Part shown: positions 42,326 to 51,426 of the stretch, piece by piece | How the letters are laid out: every line of letters begins with the position of its first letter | Numbering within the stretch: the first letter of the stretch is position 1 | Origin: Haloarchaeobius sp. FL176 | GTDB lineage: Archaea > Halobacteriota > Halobacteria > Halobacteriales > Natrialbaceae | Length of the DNA: 64,000 nucleotides | Direction: 5' to 3' | Assembly: GCF_024609245.1 (NCBI RefSeq) | Contig: NZ_JANJYH010000002.1 | Span: forward strand, 1 to 64,000 | Notes under the pieces: model-generated | Seen by the model: only the letters and a program-made list of their open reading frames with translations | Database searches by the model: none | Told to the model about the DNA's origin: nothing | Made by a program: the position numbers and the translations under genes

Positions 42326-42347
42326 GGTTCAAATCCCTGTCTTGGCG
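42326..42347 (+). repeat. Copy of the tRNA-Ser 3' end (candidate attachment site)
   Basis: GGTTCAAATCCCTGTCTTGG plus CG matches the tRNA 3' end at 42124-42145 with one mismatch, 202 bp downstream. The rest of the tRNA is absent. This is how att sites look after integration of an element at a tRNA gene. Confidence 0.75.
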
Positions 42348-42444
42348 TTTTTCGCGACGCAACACGACCAGCGCCGCGTCACGACCCCCGGCAGGTCGTG
42401 CGCCTGGCGGTGGTTACAAGCGCCCGCACGTCGAACCGCCGGAC

Positions 42445-43059
42445 ATGGACACAGCGGCATTCGTCGAGGCAGTCGAGGACGGGAACCGGACGGAGCTGTC
42501 GCGGCTCGGCTCCTCGAAGTCATTGTACGCGCTGACGGGCGGGGAGATGGACGAGGACAACGTCTTCGCGGTCGTCGAGGCGCTCGCGACTGCGCAGGCC
42601 GACCGGTACGAGTCGTGGGCCGAGCACGCGGACGGCGAGCTGGCCGACGCGCTGTCGGCGGCGGCCGACGCTGAGGGCGAACGAGCGGGCGACGCGGCCG
42701 GGAAGACCGACGAGACGGTCGAGGGCGGCGTGTTCGGTGGGCTGGACGACTGCGAGGGCGCGGCGGAGCGAGCCGGCGGCCTCGTCGCCGCGACCATCGT
42801 GACGAAGAAGCTGCAGGAGCAGCTCGTCGGCTTCTTCGTCGGGCAGGCGGACCCGACGACGGCGCAGACGTTCCGGAGCTACGGCGACGAGCTGGACGAG
42901 CGACGGGAGGCGGCGCTCTCGGCGCTCGATTCGGTCTGTACCGACGACGCGGACTGGGAGGCCGCGGTCGAGGCGGCGAGCGGCGTCGTCACTGCGGCGT
43001 ACGACGTGTACGTCGACCGGCTGGAGGCGATGGGCGTGAACCCGAAGCCGGTCTGCTGA
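42445..43059 (+). CDS. Helical protein, possibly ferritin-like, uncharacterised
   Basis: 204 residues from ATG at 42445. Composition is almost wholly alpha-helical, rich in alanine and glutamate, with SRLGSSKSLYALTGGEMDEDNV near the N-terminus and FFVGQADPTTAQTFRSYGDELDERR later. Paralogous-looking haloarchaeal proteins are annotated as antitermination or rubrerythrin-like, without proof. Only weak ExxH-like metal motifs are seen, so function is open. Confidence 0.7.
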   Translation: MDTAAFVEAVEDGNRTELSRLGSSKSLYALTGGEMDEDNVFAVVEALATAQADRYESWAEHADGELADALSAAADAEGERAGDAAGKTDETVEGGVFGGLDDCEGAAERAGGLVAATIVTKKLQEQLVGFFVGQADPTTAQTFRSYGDELDERREAALSALDSVCTDDADWEAAVEAASGVVTAAYDVYVDRLEAMGVNPKPVC

Positions 43060-43060
43060 C

Positions 43061-43333
43061 TCAGACGCCGGGCAGGTTCTCGCGGTAGGCGTGGACGTGG
43101 TCGAGCGCGGCGTCGACCTCCTCGCGGACCTCGCCGCCCTCCGCGGTCGCGATGTCGTCGAGGATGCGCTCGTGGCGGGCGAGCCGGCCGTGGTCGGGGC
43201 CGCGTTCGGCCTCGGCATGGCGTTCGAACTCCTCTGCCTGTCGATACAGTCGTTCTCGAGCGTCGGCGTCGGTAGCTGCCTGTGCGGCGGCGCGGACGTG
43301 CTCGCCGGCGGTCTGGAGTTGCTCGCGTGTCAT
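43061..43333 (-). CDS. Small helical protein, DUF7553-like
   Basis: 90 residues: MTREQLQTAGEHVRAAAQAA, then two more charged helices (RLYRQAEEFERHAEAER and HERILDDIATAEGG). I recall this as a haloarchaeal DUF7553-type family of unknown role. ATG overlaps the stop of the upstream surface lipoprotein gene as ATGA, so the genes are coupled. Its stop lies one base from the convergent gene's stop. Confidence 0.72.
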   Translation of the reverse strand: MTREQLQTAGEHVRAAAQAATDADARERLYRQAEEFERHAEAERGPDHGRLARHERILDDIATAEGGEVREEVDAALDHVHAYRENLPGV

Positions 43334-44814
43334 ATGTGGGCGTACGCCGGCTCGGGGGTTGTCGTTTGTGGTGCCAGCGATGTCTGCGCGAACTGACGAC
43401 GCGGGGTCGTGCGGAGGGCCGGTAGTGCGGACGGCCGCTCGGCAGTCACGGGTCCCGTCGTCGCCGTGGTGACTGCAGGTGCGGCGTCGATGGTCCAGAT
43501 GGTGTTCGCCGCCGACTGGTTCGTCGTGAGGACGATGGTGTCCCGGTCGAGCGACAGGTCGAGCGCGTCGAGCAGGCCGGCGTCGCCGACCGTGACGACC
43601 ACGGTGGTGTCGCCGGGACGGTCGGTCGTCGCGCGTGCATCGCCGTCGAGTCGCCAGCGGTCGCCGGTTCGCTCGCCGCCGGCGCCCAAGGTGGCGTTCA
43701 TCGCGTCGCGGAACTCGGTGGCGTCGGCGGCAGTGTCCCACCGGGTCACCCAGACGAAGCTGGCGTTGGCGGTCGGCCGCTCGCGATAGCTGACGAGGCG
43801 GTCGTTCCCCCAGCCCGCGGCGGCATCGACGGAGTCCGGGATGGAGACACCGTTCTCCAGGACGACGCGTGCGTACGCCTCGCCGAGCGTGTCGGTGGCG
43901 GACCCGCGCCACGTCGTGCCGTCGGCGATGGTCCGGACGGACAGCTCCGCCGGGGGTTCGCTGCTCGGGTCGAGCCCGTGGAGCACCTGCTCGCTGGTCG
44001 TCGGTGGCCGCTCGTAGAGTCGCTCGACTCTGTCGAGCCCCGGCGAGTTGTTGCGGACGTAGTCGTACCCGAACCGGTATGCGCCCTGGCCGTGCCGGAA
44101 GGGCGTGCCGGGGGTGGCCTCGGTGTAGAGCGTCGTCGTCCGCTCGCCGCCGGTCGGGGCGTCCAGGCCGTAGGTCTCGACGTACTGTGTCTCCGTCCAG
44201 ACGGCGACACCCTCGACGATGCTCCGGGCGGTCCAGCGGGCGTCGGTGCTCGTGCCACCGACGTTGCGCCGGACCGCAGACACCTGGTTGCGCTGGAACT
44301 GGACGACGTGGACGAACTCGTGGGCGAGCACGACCTCCAGCGCGGCCGGCGAGCCGCTACCGGGGTAGAGCCTGACGCTGCCGAAGGGACTGGTCGCGCC
44401 GTTGGGTGTCTCCCGCAGGTCGGCGTAGCTGCCGGCGGTCTCGACGCCGACCAGCGCGCCGAAGCGGCCGGTCCCGGTCGGGGCCCGGCGCTCGGTCACG
44501 TTCGTCCCGAACCACGTGGAGGCGTTCTCCACGGACACTGCGTTCGGCGGGTCGGCGGTCACGCCGAGCAGTGACTCGACGCGGTCGAACACCGGTGCGG
44601 CCTCGAAGGAGAGACTGTCACCTCGGTACCGGATTCCGGGGTCGGAGTCGTCACCCGGAGCGTCGGTGGTTCCGACGGCCGGCTGTTCGGTCGTCGTGGT
44701 CGGCTCCGTCGTCGCGGTGGCCGTCTCCGGGCGGTCGACCCCCTGTGCGCCACAGCCCGCGAGGACGACCAGCAGGGCACAGGCGAGGACGCCCAGACGA
44801 CGGCCGCGACTCAT
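43330..44814 (-). CDS. Hvo_1808-family surface lipoprotein with HExxH motif
   Basis: 494 residues. Lipoprotein signal with lipobox cysteine C21 (LLVVLAGCGAQ), threonine-rich linker to 60, then the conserved domain. It has H165-E-F-V-H169 and a downstream glutamate E201 in IVEGVAVWTETQY, the layout of a zinc gluzincin. VDPPNAV-type and YPGSGSP motifs match the Hvo_1808 haloarchaeal surface family as I recall it. Probably an extracellular metallopeptidase or derived protein. Next to another lipoprotein gene, stop and start nearly touching. Confidence 0.82.
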   Translation of the reverse strand: MSRGRRLGVLACALLVVLAGCGAQGVDRPETATATTEPTTTTEQPAVGTTDAPGDDSDPGIRYRGDSLSFEAAPVFDRVESLLGVTADPPNAVSVENASTWFGTNVTERRAPTGTGRFGALVGVETAGSYADLRETPNGATSPFGSVRLYPGSGSPAALEVVLAHEFVHVVQFQRNQVSAVRRNVGGTSTDARWTARSIVEGVAVWTETQYVETYGLDAPTGGERTTTLYTEATPGTPFRHGQGAYRFGYDYVRNNSPGLDRVERLYERPPTTSEQVLHGLDPSSEPPAELSVRTIADGTTWRGSATDTLGEAYARVVLENGVSIPDSVDAAAGWGNDRLVSYRERPTANASFVWVTRWDTAADATEFRDAMNATLGAGGERTGDRWRLDGDARATTDRPGDTTVVVTVGDAGLLDALDLSLDRDTIVLTTNQSAANTIWTIDAAPAVTTATTGPVTAERPSALPALRTTPRRQFAQTSLAPQTTTPEPAYAHI

Positions 44815-45732
44815 TCAGGCAGTCACCTGCCGTGCGGCCGTGGTGACGCTCTGGTTCCCACCGATGGGGACCGCACCGTCGGCCTCGGGCGGCAGCGTGA
44901 CGTCGACGCCCTGGTCGTAGGCGACGAAGTCACGGCGGACGTCAACGACCTGCTGGAGCTCCTGTCCCCTGACGGTGACGGTCTCGTTCACGTGGATGGC
45001 CGAGCGCACCACGCGGTCCGTCTCTGTCGAGACGTAGAGGGTGGCGTCGAACCGGTGGACCTCGCCGGCACCGAAGTTGACGCCGCTCAGCTCGGCCAGT
45101 TCGGCCTCACTCGGGCGGAGCGAGAGCGCGTACACCTCCTCGCCGTGGACGGTCTCGGTGCCGGTGACGCTCACGTTCTCGGTGACATCCAGCAGGTTCG
45201 TGTGCAGCTGGAGCGCGCTCCGGTTCCGCCAGAGGCCGTCGTAGCGGTCGGCGACGTTCTGGGTCACCCACTGCGAGCCGTACTGCCGCTCGAACGCCGG
45301 GCTCCGGATGTACAGCGAGTCGTTCAGCAGGTACGTCGTCTGGTTCACGGCCCGTCCCCCAGTCCGGGTGGTCTGGTCGACGACCAGGCGGCGCTGCTCG
45401 GCGTCGATGGTCACGGCGAACGTTGCACTGGTCGACTGGCTGGCGGTCGCCGTCGAGACGGTCTGGTTGAGCACGCCCTCGACCCGGACGTCCGAGACGT
45501 CCCGAAGCGCGGACAGGGCGGACTGCCGGATTTCACGCTCCTCGGCGTCGGAGAAGGCGTCTCCGCCGTCGTCGGTCTGGGTGCCGGTGGTGTCGGTTGT
45601 CGGGGCGTCGGTCGCGGTTCCGTCCGTCGGTGCTGTCGTCGGTTGTTCGGCGTCGCCCTGATTCGCACAGCCGGCGAGCACCGGCGACGCGAGCAGGACG
45701 ACGACCAGGAGGAGGGTCTTCGTTCGTTGCAT
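44815..45732 (-). CDS. Lipoprotein, DUF7537/LolA-like beta protein
   Basis: 305 residues. Lipobox at LLASPVLAGC, acidic threonine-rich linker to about 60, then an antiparallel beta domain reminiscent of LolA/LppX-type lipid-binding folds (VRVEGVLNQTVSTATASQ, RRLVVDQTTRTGGRAVNQTT, TLYVSTETDRVVRSAIHV). I recall it as DUF7537. It immediately precedes the Hvo_1808-type gene (adjacent stop and start), forming a surface lipoprotein operon with the small helical gene at its end. Confidence 0.8.
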   Translation of the reverse strand: MQRTKTLLLVVVLLASPVLAGCANQGDAEQPTTAPTDGTATDAPTTDTTGTQTDDGGDAFSDAEEREIRQSALSALRDVSDVRVEGVLNQTVSTATASQSTSATFAVTIDAEQRRLVVDQTTRTGGRAVNQTTYLLNDSLYIRSPAFERQYGSQWVTQNVADRYDGLWRNRSALQLHTNLLDVTENVSVTGTETVHGEEVYALSLRPSEAELAELSGVNFGAGEVHRFDATLYVSTETDRVVRSAIHVNETVTVRGQELQQVVDVRRDFVAYDQGVDVTLPPEADGAVPIGGNQSVTTAARQVTA

Positions 45733-45737
45733 CGTCT

Positions 45738-45754
45738 AGTCCCGGCTTGGGACT
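45738..45754. promoter_or_regulatory. Inverted repeat ahead of the lipoprotein operon
   Basis: AGTCCC-N5-GGGACT ends 6 bp upstream of the ATG at 45732; a TATA-like ATTATAGG follows on the minus strand. Possible operator over the transcription start. Confidence 0.4.
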
Positions 45755-45820
45755 GGGCACCTATAATCCTTCGAGCGGCTTTTCGGGCCTGGAAAACACG
45801 AGCGTCCGGCGCTCCAATCG

Positions 45821-46798
45821 TCAGCCGCCGTCGTCGAGCAGGGAGCCGACCTCGTCCGGCGACCAGTTCGCGGGCGTCGGCGACCCCCGGAGCGCGAGCC
45901 CGAGCGCGACCCAGGCGAGTGCGAGCGGGACGACGGCGGCCGCGCCGGAGACGGCGACGATGTCCACGAGCGCCAGGGCGACGGCCAGCGTCCCAAGCGC
46001 CGAGAGACCGGTCGCCGCGTCCGCGAGCGTCCCGAGCTCGTGGCGGGCGACGGCCGCGAGCAGCGTGGTCCCGACGGCGAGCGTGGCGACACTGCCGGTG
46101 AACGGCGTGAGCGCGGGCTCGATGGACGCCCCGAGGAACGGCGCTGGTTCGAGGAGCGCGGCGACGTGGACGCCCGCGACGCCGGTGGTCGCGAGGACGG
46201 TACCGACACGGTCGAGCGGACTGTCGAGTCGCTTGATGCGGGTGTGGGTAGCCCAGATACCGCAGACGACGAGGAGCACGGGAACCGAGATCCACGGCCG
46301 GACGGCGTCGGCGGCGGGGGCGACGCCCGCGAGGGTGCCGGCGGTCCAGAGCAGCCCCCCGGCGGCCGCGAGCGCGCCGCCGCGGCGGACCCACTTCGGC
46401 GGCGAGGCGACGGCCCGCGCGAGGGTGCGGACGGTCAGCACGGTCGTGACGAACAGCGCGGTGGCGACCGCGACGACGAAGCCGAGGACCGCGAACAGCA
46501 GCGGCGACTCGGGACGGTCGCGGACGCCGGGGACGACGCTCGGCCCCGCGACGAAGAACCCGTACAGGCCGACGGCGAGGACGATGCCGGAGACGACGCC
46601 CACGCGGGCGTGGCGGCGGAACCCGAGCGCCTCGAAGAACCGGAGCAGTGGCGGCCGGCCGGGCCGGTGGTCGTCGGACGATGGGGCGTCGGCCTCGGCC
46701 GCCACGTCGCCGTCGGTCTCGGCTGTCGGCTCGCCGTCGACCTGGTCGACTGACTCGGTGGCGTCTGTCACGTCCGGGGGTTGGGGCGAGAGGGACAA
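45821..46798 (-). CDS. Polytopic membrane protein, uncharacterised
   Basis: 325 residues: acidic N-terminus (1-45), a short arginine-containing loop (FFEALGFRRHARVG) and about eight membrane helices. No transporter signature is visible. It follows the MFS transporter by 18 bp on the same strand and likely shares its mRNA. Confidence 0.72.
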   Translation of the reverse strand: MSLSPQPPDVTDATESVDQVDGEPTAETDGDVAAEADAPSSDDHRPGRPPLLRFFEALGFRRHARVGVVSGIVLAVGLYGFFVAGPSVVPGVRDRPESPLLFAVLGFVVAVATALFVTTVLTVRTLARAVASPPKWVRRGGALAAAGGLLWTAGTLAGVAPAADAVRPWISVPVLLVVCGIWATHTRIKRLDSPLDRVGTVLATTGVAGVHVAALLEPAPFLGASIEPALTPFTGSVATLAVGTTLLAAVARHELGTLADAATGLSALGTLAVALALVDIVAVSGAAAVVPLALAWVALGLALRGSPTPANWSPDEVGSLLDDGG

Positions 46799-46816
46799 AT
46801 CGGCGTCGGTCTCCGG

Positions 46817-48169
46817 TCAGGCGTAGGCCCCGAACTCCTCCCCGCGGAGGAGGAAGTACACGGTCCCGAGCAGGCCGACGACGGTGGCGAGGCCGAACGC
46901 GACCGCCGGGCCGGAGTAGCCGAGATAGCCAGCCGAGCCGTACAGCAGCCCGCCGAACGCGGCGCTCGGGATGGTGAGCGTGTTCCGGACGAGGTAGTAC
47001 GAGCCGGTGACGCGCCCACTGGTGTTCTCCTCGGCGGGCCCGACGATGAGCGCCTTGTGCGCGGGCAACCCGGCGAATCGGAGCCCGGAGAACGCCCAGA
47101 CCGCGCCGACGACGACGGCCTCCGAGAGTGAGACGGTGCCGAGGAGGGGCAGCGAGTCGAGGACGACACCGCCGTCGGGCGCCGCCACGAGCATGACCGG
47201 GAAGACGGCGTAGACGAAGAAGCCGAGGCCGACGACGGGTTTGAGCCCGACGCGCTCTGCCAGGTTCGCCACGGGCACCATCGTCACGAGCGCGACGGCC
47301 ATCTCGACCGCGAGGAACACCCCGAACAGGGCTTCCGGCGTGAGGTACACGCCGAACAGCGTCGCGTCGGTCGCCAGGTAGCGCGTGACCACGAGGACGG
47401 CGAAGCCGTACACCATCCCGTTCGCGAACCGGACGAGCGTGTCGCCGACGAGCAGCGGGCGTAGCGGGTCGGGCAGGTTTGCGAGGTCGTCCCGGACCCC
47501 CGAGAGCCCCTCGAACTCCTTCCCCAGCGAGTCCTCCTCGGCCTCGTACAGCACGTGCTGGGCGAGCGTTCCGACCAGGGCGAAGCCGACCGCGACGGCG
47601 AGCACGTACTGGAACCCGGGGTCGAAGCCGTAGACCGCGAGCAGGCCGGCGGCGACGAGCGGCCCGACGAGGAAGGCGGTCCGGCGGAACGTCTCCGTGC
47701 TGGCGAAGCCAGCCGCGAGCCGGTCGTTCGACACGCTCTGTTTGACGACGGCGAACGTCGCGCCCAGTCCGAACGACTTCCAGGCCTGCGCGAGGAGTAG
47801 CCCGACGAACACCCAGGCCCACGCCGGGATTCCAGCGACGGCGAGTGCCGGCGCGAACACCCAGGCCGCGAAGCCGAGCGCCGAGGCCAGCCCGAACAGG
47901 GTGAGTGCGGACCGGGAGCCGATACGGTCCGAGATTGCACCGCCGGGATACGGATAGGCCGCACCGATGAGGCTCCCGAAGCTGCCGTAGAGGCCGACGA
48001 CTAGCTCCGAGCCGCCGAGGAAGAGGATGTACTCGCCCATGTACCGCCCCGTCATCTGGAAGCCGAGGCTGAACGCGAACATGGCGACAGAGAGCACGAA
48101 CACGTCCCGCTCCAGCGCGAAGAACTGCCGGAAGTAGGTGAACGCGCCGGGCGTGTCAGCGTCCGCCAT
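46817..48169 (-). CDS. Major facilitator superfamily transporter
   Basis: 450 residues, twelve membrane helices. ATG at 48169 gives MADADTPGAFTYFRQFFALE, then LSVAMFAFSLGFQMTGRYMG. The MFS loop motif after helix 2 is visible as GGAISDRIGSRSAL. The central loop contains EAEEDSLGKEFEGLSGVRDD. Substrate unknown; drug or metabolite export is usual for this type. An upstream in-frame extension to 48247 is proline-rich and unlikely. Confidence 0.88.
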   Translation of the reverse strand: MADADTPGAFTYFRQFFALERDVFVLSVAMFAFSLGFQMTGRYMGEYILFLGGSELVVGLYGSFGSLIGAAYPYPGGAISDRIGSRSALTLFGLASALGFAAWVFAPALAVAGIPAWAWVFVGLLLAQAWKSFGLGATFAVVKQSVSNDRLAAGFASTETFRRTAFLVGPLVAAGLLAVYGFDPGFQYVLAVAVGFALVGTLAQHVLYEAEEDSLGKEFEGLSGVRDDLANLPDPLRPLLVGDTLVRFANGMVYGFAVLVVTRYLATDATLFGVYLTPEALFGVFLAVEMAVALVTMVPVANLAERVGLKPVVGLGFFVYAVFPVMLVAAPDGGVVLDSLPLLGTVSLSEAVVVGAVWAFSGLRFAGLPAHKALIVGPAEENTSGRVTGSYYLVRNTLTIPSAAFGGLLYGSAGYLGYSGPAVAFGLATVVGLLGTVYFLLRGEEFGAYA

Positions 48170-48295
48170 GATGTTGGCTGGAGGTGCGTCCGATACGGGT
48201 ATAGTAGGTTCGGTCGCGGCGTCGGGCGGGGAACGTCGTCGTCCCAAGACGAGGTCGTGCAGAGCGACGAGGTGGCGGGATAGCTGGCTATGGGA

Positions 48296-49051
48296 CTACG
48301 ACCGGACCCTGCTCCGTTTCCCGAGCCACCAGCCGAAGCCGATACCGGGGACGCCCAACAGAACCAGTGGTACCAGCAAGTAGAGGCCCGAGAGCGTGTC
48401 CCCCGAAAAGAGGACAATCACCGACAGAGCGAGCGTTCCAGCCGAGACTGCACCGATGCGGCGGCTTCGTCGTCGAACCGCGACGCCCGCCTGAATCGGA
48501 ACACCTGCCGCCAGGCCGAACAACGTGTTCCCGAGCCACGCGACGACCGACGGGTCTGGAGCGGCAATCGCGTTCATTCCGACGACTGCCGCGGTTGCCC
48601 CGACGGGAAACGCAGCCAGGGTGACGAGACGGCGCTTCCGGTCCGCCAGATACACCGCTGTCCCGGCCAGTAGCCCACCGATTGCCAGTGACAGGTCACG
48701 GGCGATGGCAGCGAACAGACCGTCGCCATCGTCACCGGACGTCGTCCTGATGCGGTAGACCTGTCCGTTCTTTCGGATGTACTTGTCTCCGCGAAGTGAT
48801 TCGGACGCGGCGTAGTTATCGTACGACGAGAAGAACGTGTAGTCCTCAGCTATCGTCTCGTCGACTACCGTCTGTGCTGGCTCTGGGAGGTCGGTGTACT
48901 CGACGATGTCGGCATCCGGCGGGTGGTCTCCCTCGCTGACGAGTTCTGACACCATCACTGTCTCGCCAGCGGGCTGGTGCATCGACCCTGCAAGCACCAC
49001 GATGAGGAGTCCGACGAGGAGGAAGGAGATAGATTCGGTTCCGATGTCCAT
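48296..49051 (-). CDS. Membrane protein with extracytoplasmic domain, uncharacterised
   Basis: 251 residues from ATG at 49051. An N-terminal helix (SISFLLVGLLIVVLAGSMHQ) is followed by a soluble domain (about 30-115; YTDLPEPAQTVVDETIAEDY, DKYIRKNGQVYRIRTT) and then four helices ending GFGWWLGKRSRVRS. The soluble part recalls a haloarchaeal domain in PsiE-like and DUF7979 proteins (recalled, not checked). Codon usage is a little less GC-biased than neighbours. Confidence 0.7.
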   Translation of the reverse strand: MDIGTESISFLLVGLLIVVLAGSMHQPAGETVMVSELVSEGDHPPDADIVEYTDLPEPAQTVVDETIAEDYTFFSSYDNYAASESLRGDKYIRKNGQVYRIRTTSGDDGDGLFAAIARDLSLAIGGLLAGTAVYLADRKRRLVTLAAFPVGATAAVVGMNAIAAPDPSVVAWLGNTLFGLAAGVPIQAGVAVRRRSRRIGAVSAGTLALSVIVLFSGDTLSGLYLLVPLVLLGVPGIGFGWWLGKRSRVRS

Positions 49052-49256
49052 AATCAGTAGTTTGTCGATTTCGTTAAATGTTTTCGGTAGCAATCGCCCC
49101 TGCTCGGGGGACCGATTCGCGGGACGAGTGACGCGAATCTATTCTTCACCGGGCGGTTCCGGGGTCGCCGGAGCGACTTCCCTGTCGAGTCCCGGATAGC
49201 TGCAGGCTCACCACTCCATCCCACCGCAGACAGAACACCTAAAGGCGGACCGACCT

Positions 49257-50225
49257 ATGGCTACGCTAATGACGACTCTGGGAACGGCCAGCGCGGCTCC
49301 CGGCGAGGTCGACACCGGTCGCCTCACCGTCGGTGAGACCCGCGACGGCAGTCCCGTCGGCCTGCCCGTCGCCGTCGTGAACGGCGAGCGCGACGGCAAG
49401 ACGCTCTACATGCAGGCGGCGAGCGACGGCAACGAGTTGAACGGCGTCGGTGTGATACGGGAGGTGTTCCCGAAGCTGGACCCCGCCGAGCTCGCCGGCG
49501 AGATCCGCATCGTCGGCATCGTGAACTACCACGGCTTCCAGATCGACTCCCACCGGAACCCCATCGACGACACGAAGCTGAACCGGACCTACCCCGGCGA
49601 CTCCGAAGGCACCTCCTCCGAGCGCATCGCGGCCGCGACGTTCGACGCGGCACGCGACGCGGACCTCATCCTCGACCTGCACCAGGGTTCGGACAGCCGG
49701 ATGATACACGAGGCGCGGGTTCGCTGTGGCCGCCGCCACCGGATGCACCAGCGCTGTCTCGAACTCGCGAAGGTGTTCGGTGCGGGGCACATCCTCGACC
49801 AGAAGGGGCCGGACGGGCAGCTCGCTCGCGCGGGCCCGGACGAGGGCATCCCGACCATCGACCCCGAGCTCGGCGGTACCGTCGGCTTCGACCCCGAGAG
49901 CGTCGCCGTCGGCGCCGAGGGTGTGTTCAACGTGCTCCGGCACTACGAGTTCGTCGACGGCGATACCGACCTGACGCCACAGACCCGTGCGTCGGGCTTC
50001 GACCAGTACGGCGCGCCGGCCGGCGGGCTCGTCGACTTCACGGTCGACCTCGGCGACCGGGTCAAGCGCGGTGACACGCTGTTCCGCGTCACGGACCCGT
50101 TCGGCCAGCTCAAGGCCGAGGTGACCGCGGACTCGAACGGCCTGTTCTGGCGGACGCGCCGCCTCCCGCAGGTCGCGACCGGCGAGTACGTCTGCTCGGT
50201 CGGCACCGACCTCGACAGCTACTGA
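49257..50225 (+). CDS. Succinylglutamate desuccinylase/aspartoacylase-type M14 zinc hydrolase
   Basis: 322 residues. The fold follows aspartoacylase-like M14 enzymes: QAASDGNELNGVGVIREVFP, NYHGFQIDSHRNP, DLHQGSDSRM. The first zinc motif, normally HxxE, reads D-G-N-E here, with aspartate replacing histidine; E and the later H of DLHQG remain. The C-terminal barrel (ASGFDQYGAPAGGLVDFTVDLG) is typical. Substrate unknown. ATG at 49257 or 49269 could start it. Confidence 0.86.
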   Translation: MATLMTTLGTASAAPGEVDTGRLTVGETRDGSPVGLPVAVVNGERDGKTLYMQAASDGNELNGVGVIREVFPKLDPAELAGEIRIVGIVNYHGFQIDSHRNPIDDTKLNRTYPGDSEGTSSERIAAATFDAARDADLILDLHQGSDSRMIHEARVRCGRRHRMHQRCLELAKVFGAGHILDQKGPDGQLARAGPDEGIPTIDPELGGTVGFDPESVAVGAEGVFNVLRHYEFVDGDTDLTPQTRASGFDQYGAPAGGLVDFTVDLGDRVKRGDTLFRVTDPFGQLKAEVTADSNGLFWRTRRLPQVATGEYVCSVGTDLDSY

Positions 50226-50314
50226 CCGCCCGGCAAACCTATCTGCCAGCCCTGCGACCACCCAGTCAGACCCGTCATCGGTCACACGCCTCCGACATCA
50301 GCCACATCCCTTCC

Positions 50315-51424
50315 ATGACACTACAGAACCTCTACTGCCAGGCCTGCGGTGCGGAGTACGACGCCGGTCCGGACGAGCCGTGGCGCTGTTCCTGCGGCCA
50401 CGCGCTGGACCTCGAGACGCCACCGCTTCCCGACGGTGAGCCGCTGCCGGTGAGCCAGCTCGACACCCGACGCGGGCTGTGGACGTTCCACGAGTTCCTC
50501 CCGGTGGACCGCGCCGTCACGCTTGGCGAGGGCTTCACGCCGGTCGTCGATTCGGACCGCTGGGACGCCGAGTTCAAACTCGAGTACGTCTCCCCGAGCG
50601 CCTCGTTCAAGGACCGCGGCGCGACGACGACGCTCTCGCGCGCGGCCGCCCTGGGCGTTGACAAGGTCATCGAGGACTCCTCCGGCAACGCCGGTGCGGC
50701 GATCGCGACGTACGCGGCCCGCGCGGGCATCGAGGCCGACGTGTACGTGCCCGCCGACGTGAAGCAGTCGAAGCTGATGGCCATCCAGCGCTCGGGTGCC
50801 CGCCCCGTCAGAGTCGAGGGGTCGCGCGAGGACGTGACAAGCGCAGCCGTCGACGCCGTCGAGTCCGGCGAGGGCTGGTACGCCAGCCACGCCTGGAACC
50901 CCGCGTTCTACGCCGGCACGATGACCTTCGCCATCGAACTCGCCGCCCAGCGCGACTGGACGGTGCCCGACGCGGTCGTGCTCCCCGTCGGCCACGGCAC
51001 GCTCGCCCTCGGCGCGTACCGCGGCTTCGACCTGCTCGAGCGGGCGGGTATCGTCGACCGGACGCCCCGGCTGCTGGTCGGACAGGCCGCCGGCTACGCG
51101 CCCATCGCGGACGAGTTCCGGGGACTCGTCGCCGAGGACGAGGACGACACCGAGAACGAGATCGCCGACGGCATCCAGATATCGGAACCCGCCCGTCACG
51201 ATCAGCTGACGGCGGCCATCGAGGACTCCGGAGGCGACGCCATCGCCCTCGGCGAGCACGTCGTCGAGAACACGCTCGACACCCTCCACCGGGACGGTTT
51301 CTACGTCGAGCCTACCTGTGCCGTCGCCCCGGCCGCGCTCACCAAGTACCGCGAGCTGGGCGTCGTCGAGGAGGACGAGGACGTGGTCGTCGCGCTGACG
51401 GGGAGCGGGCTCACGACGCTCTGA
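50315..51424 (+). CDS. Threonine-synthase-like PLP enzyme with N-terminal zinc ribbon
   Basis: 369 residues. C8, C11, C25 and C27 make a zinc ribbon (YCQACGAEYD, WRCSCGHAL). The PLP lysine is K99 in SPSASFKDRGATTT; DSSGNAGAAIATYAARAG and VLPVGHGTLALGAYRGF follow. It belongs with threonine synthase and related fold-type II enzymes. A genuine threonine synthase is usually longer, so another beta-replacing activity is possible. The nudix gene begins two bases after its stop. Confidence 0.85.
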   Translation: MTLQNLYCQACGAEYDAGPDEPWRCSCGHALDLETPPLPDGEPLPVSQLDTRRGLWTFHEFLPVDRAVTLGEGFTPVVDSDRWDAEFKLEYVSPSASFKDRGATTTLSRAAALGVDKVIEDSSGNAGAAIATYAARAGIEADVYVPADVKQSKLMAIQRSGARPVRVEGSREDVTSAAVDAVESGEGWYASHAWNPAFYAGTMTFAIELAAQRDWTVPDAVVLPVGHGTLALGAYRGFDLLERAGIVDRTPRLLVGQAAGYAPIADEFRGLVAEDEDDTENEIADGIQISEPARHDQLTAAIEDSGGDAIALGEHVVENTLDTLHRDGFYVEPTCAVAPAALTKYRELGVVEEDEDVVVALTGSGLTTL

Positions 51425-51426
51425 CC

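Noticed and set aside
42127-42365. Minus-strand frames reading RQDRDLN next to tRNA-Ser
   Set aside because: These arise from antisense reading of the tRNA 3' end and its copy, a familiar annotation artefact.
45411-47822. Open minus-strand frame of about 800 codons across three membrane and lipoprotein genes
   Set aside because: Composition is arginine/proline-rich without any domain; it is the usual by-product of high-GC codons and overlaps well-supported genes in other frames.
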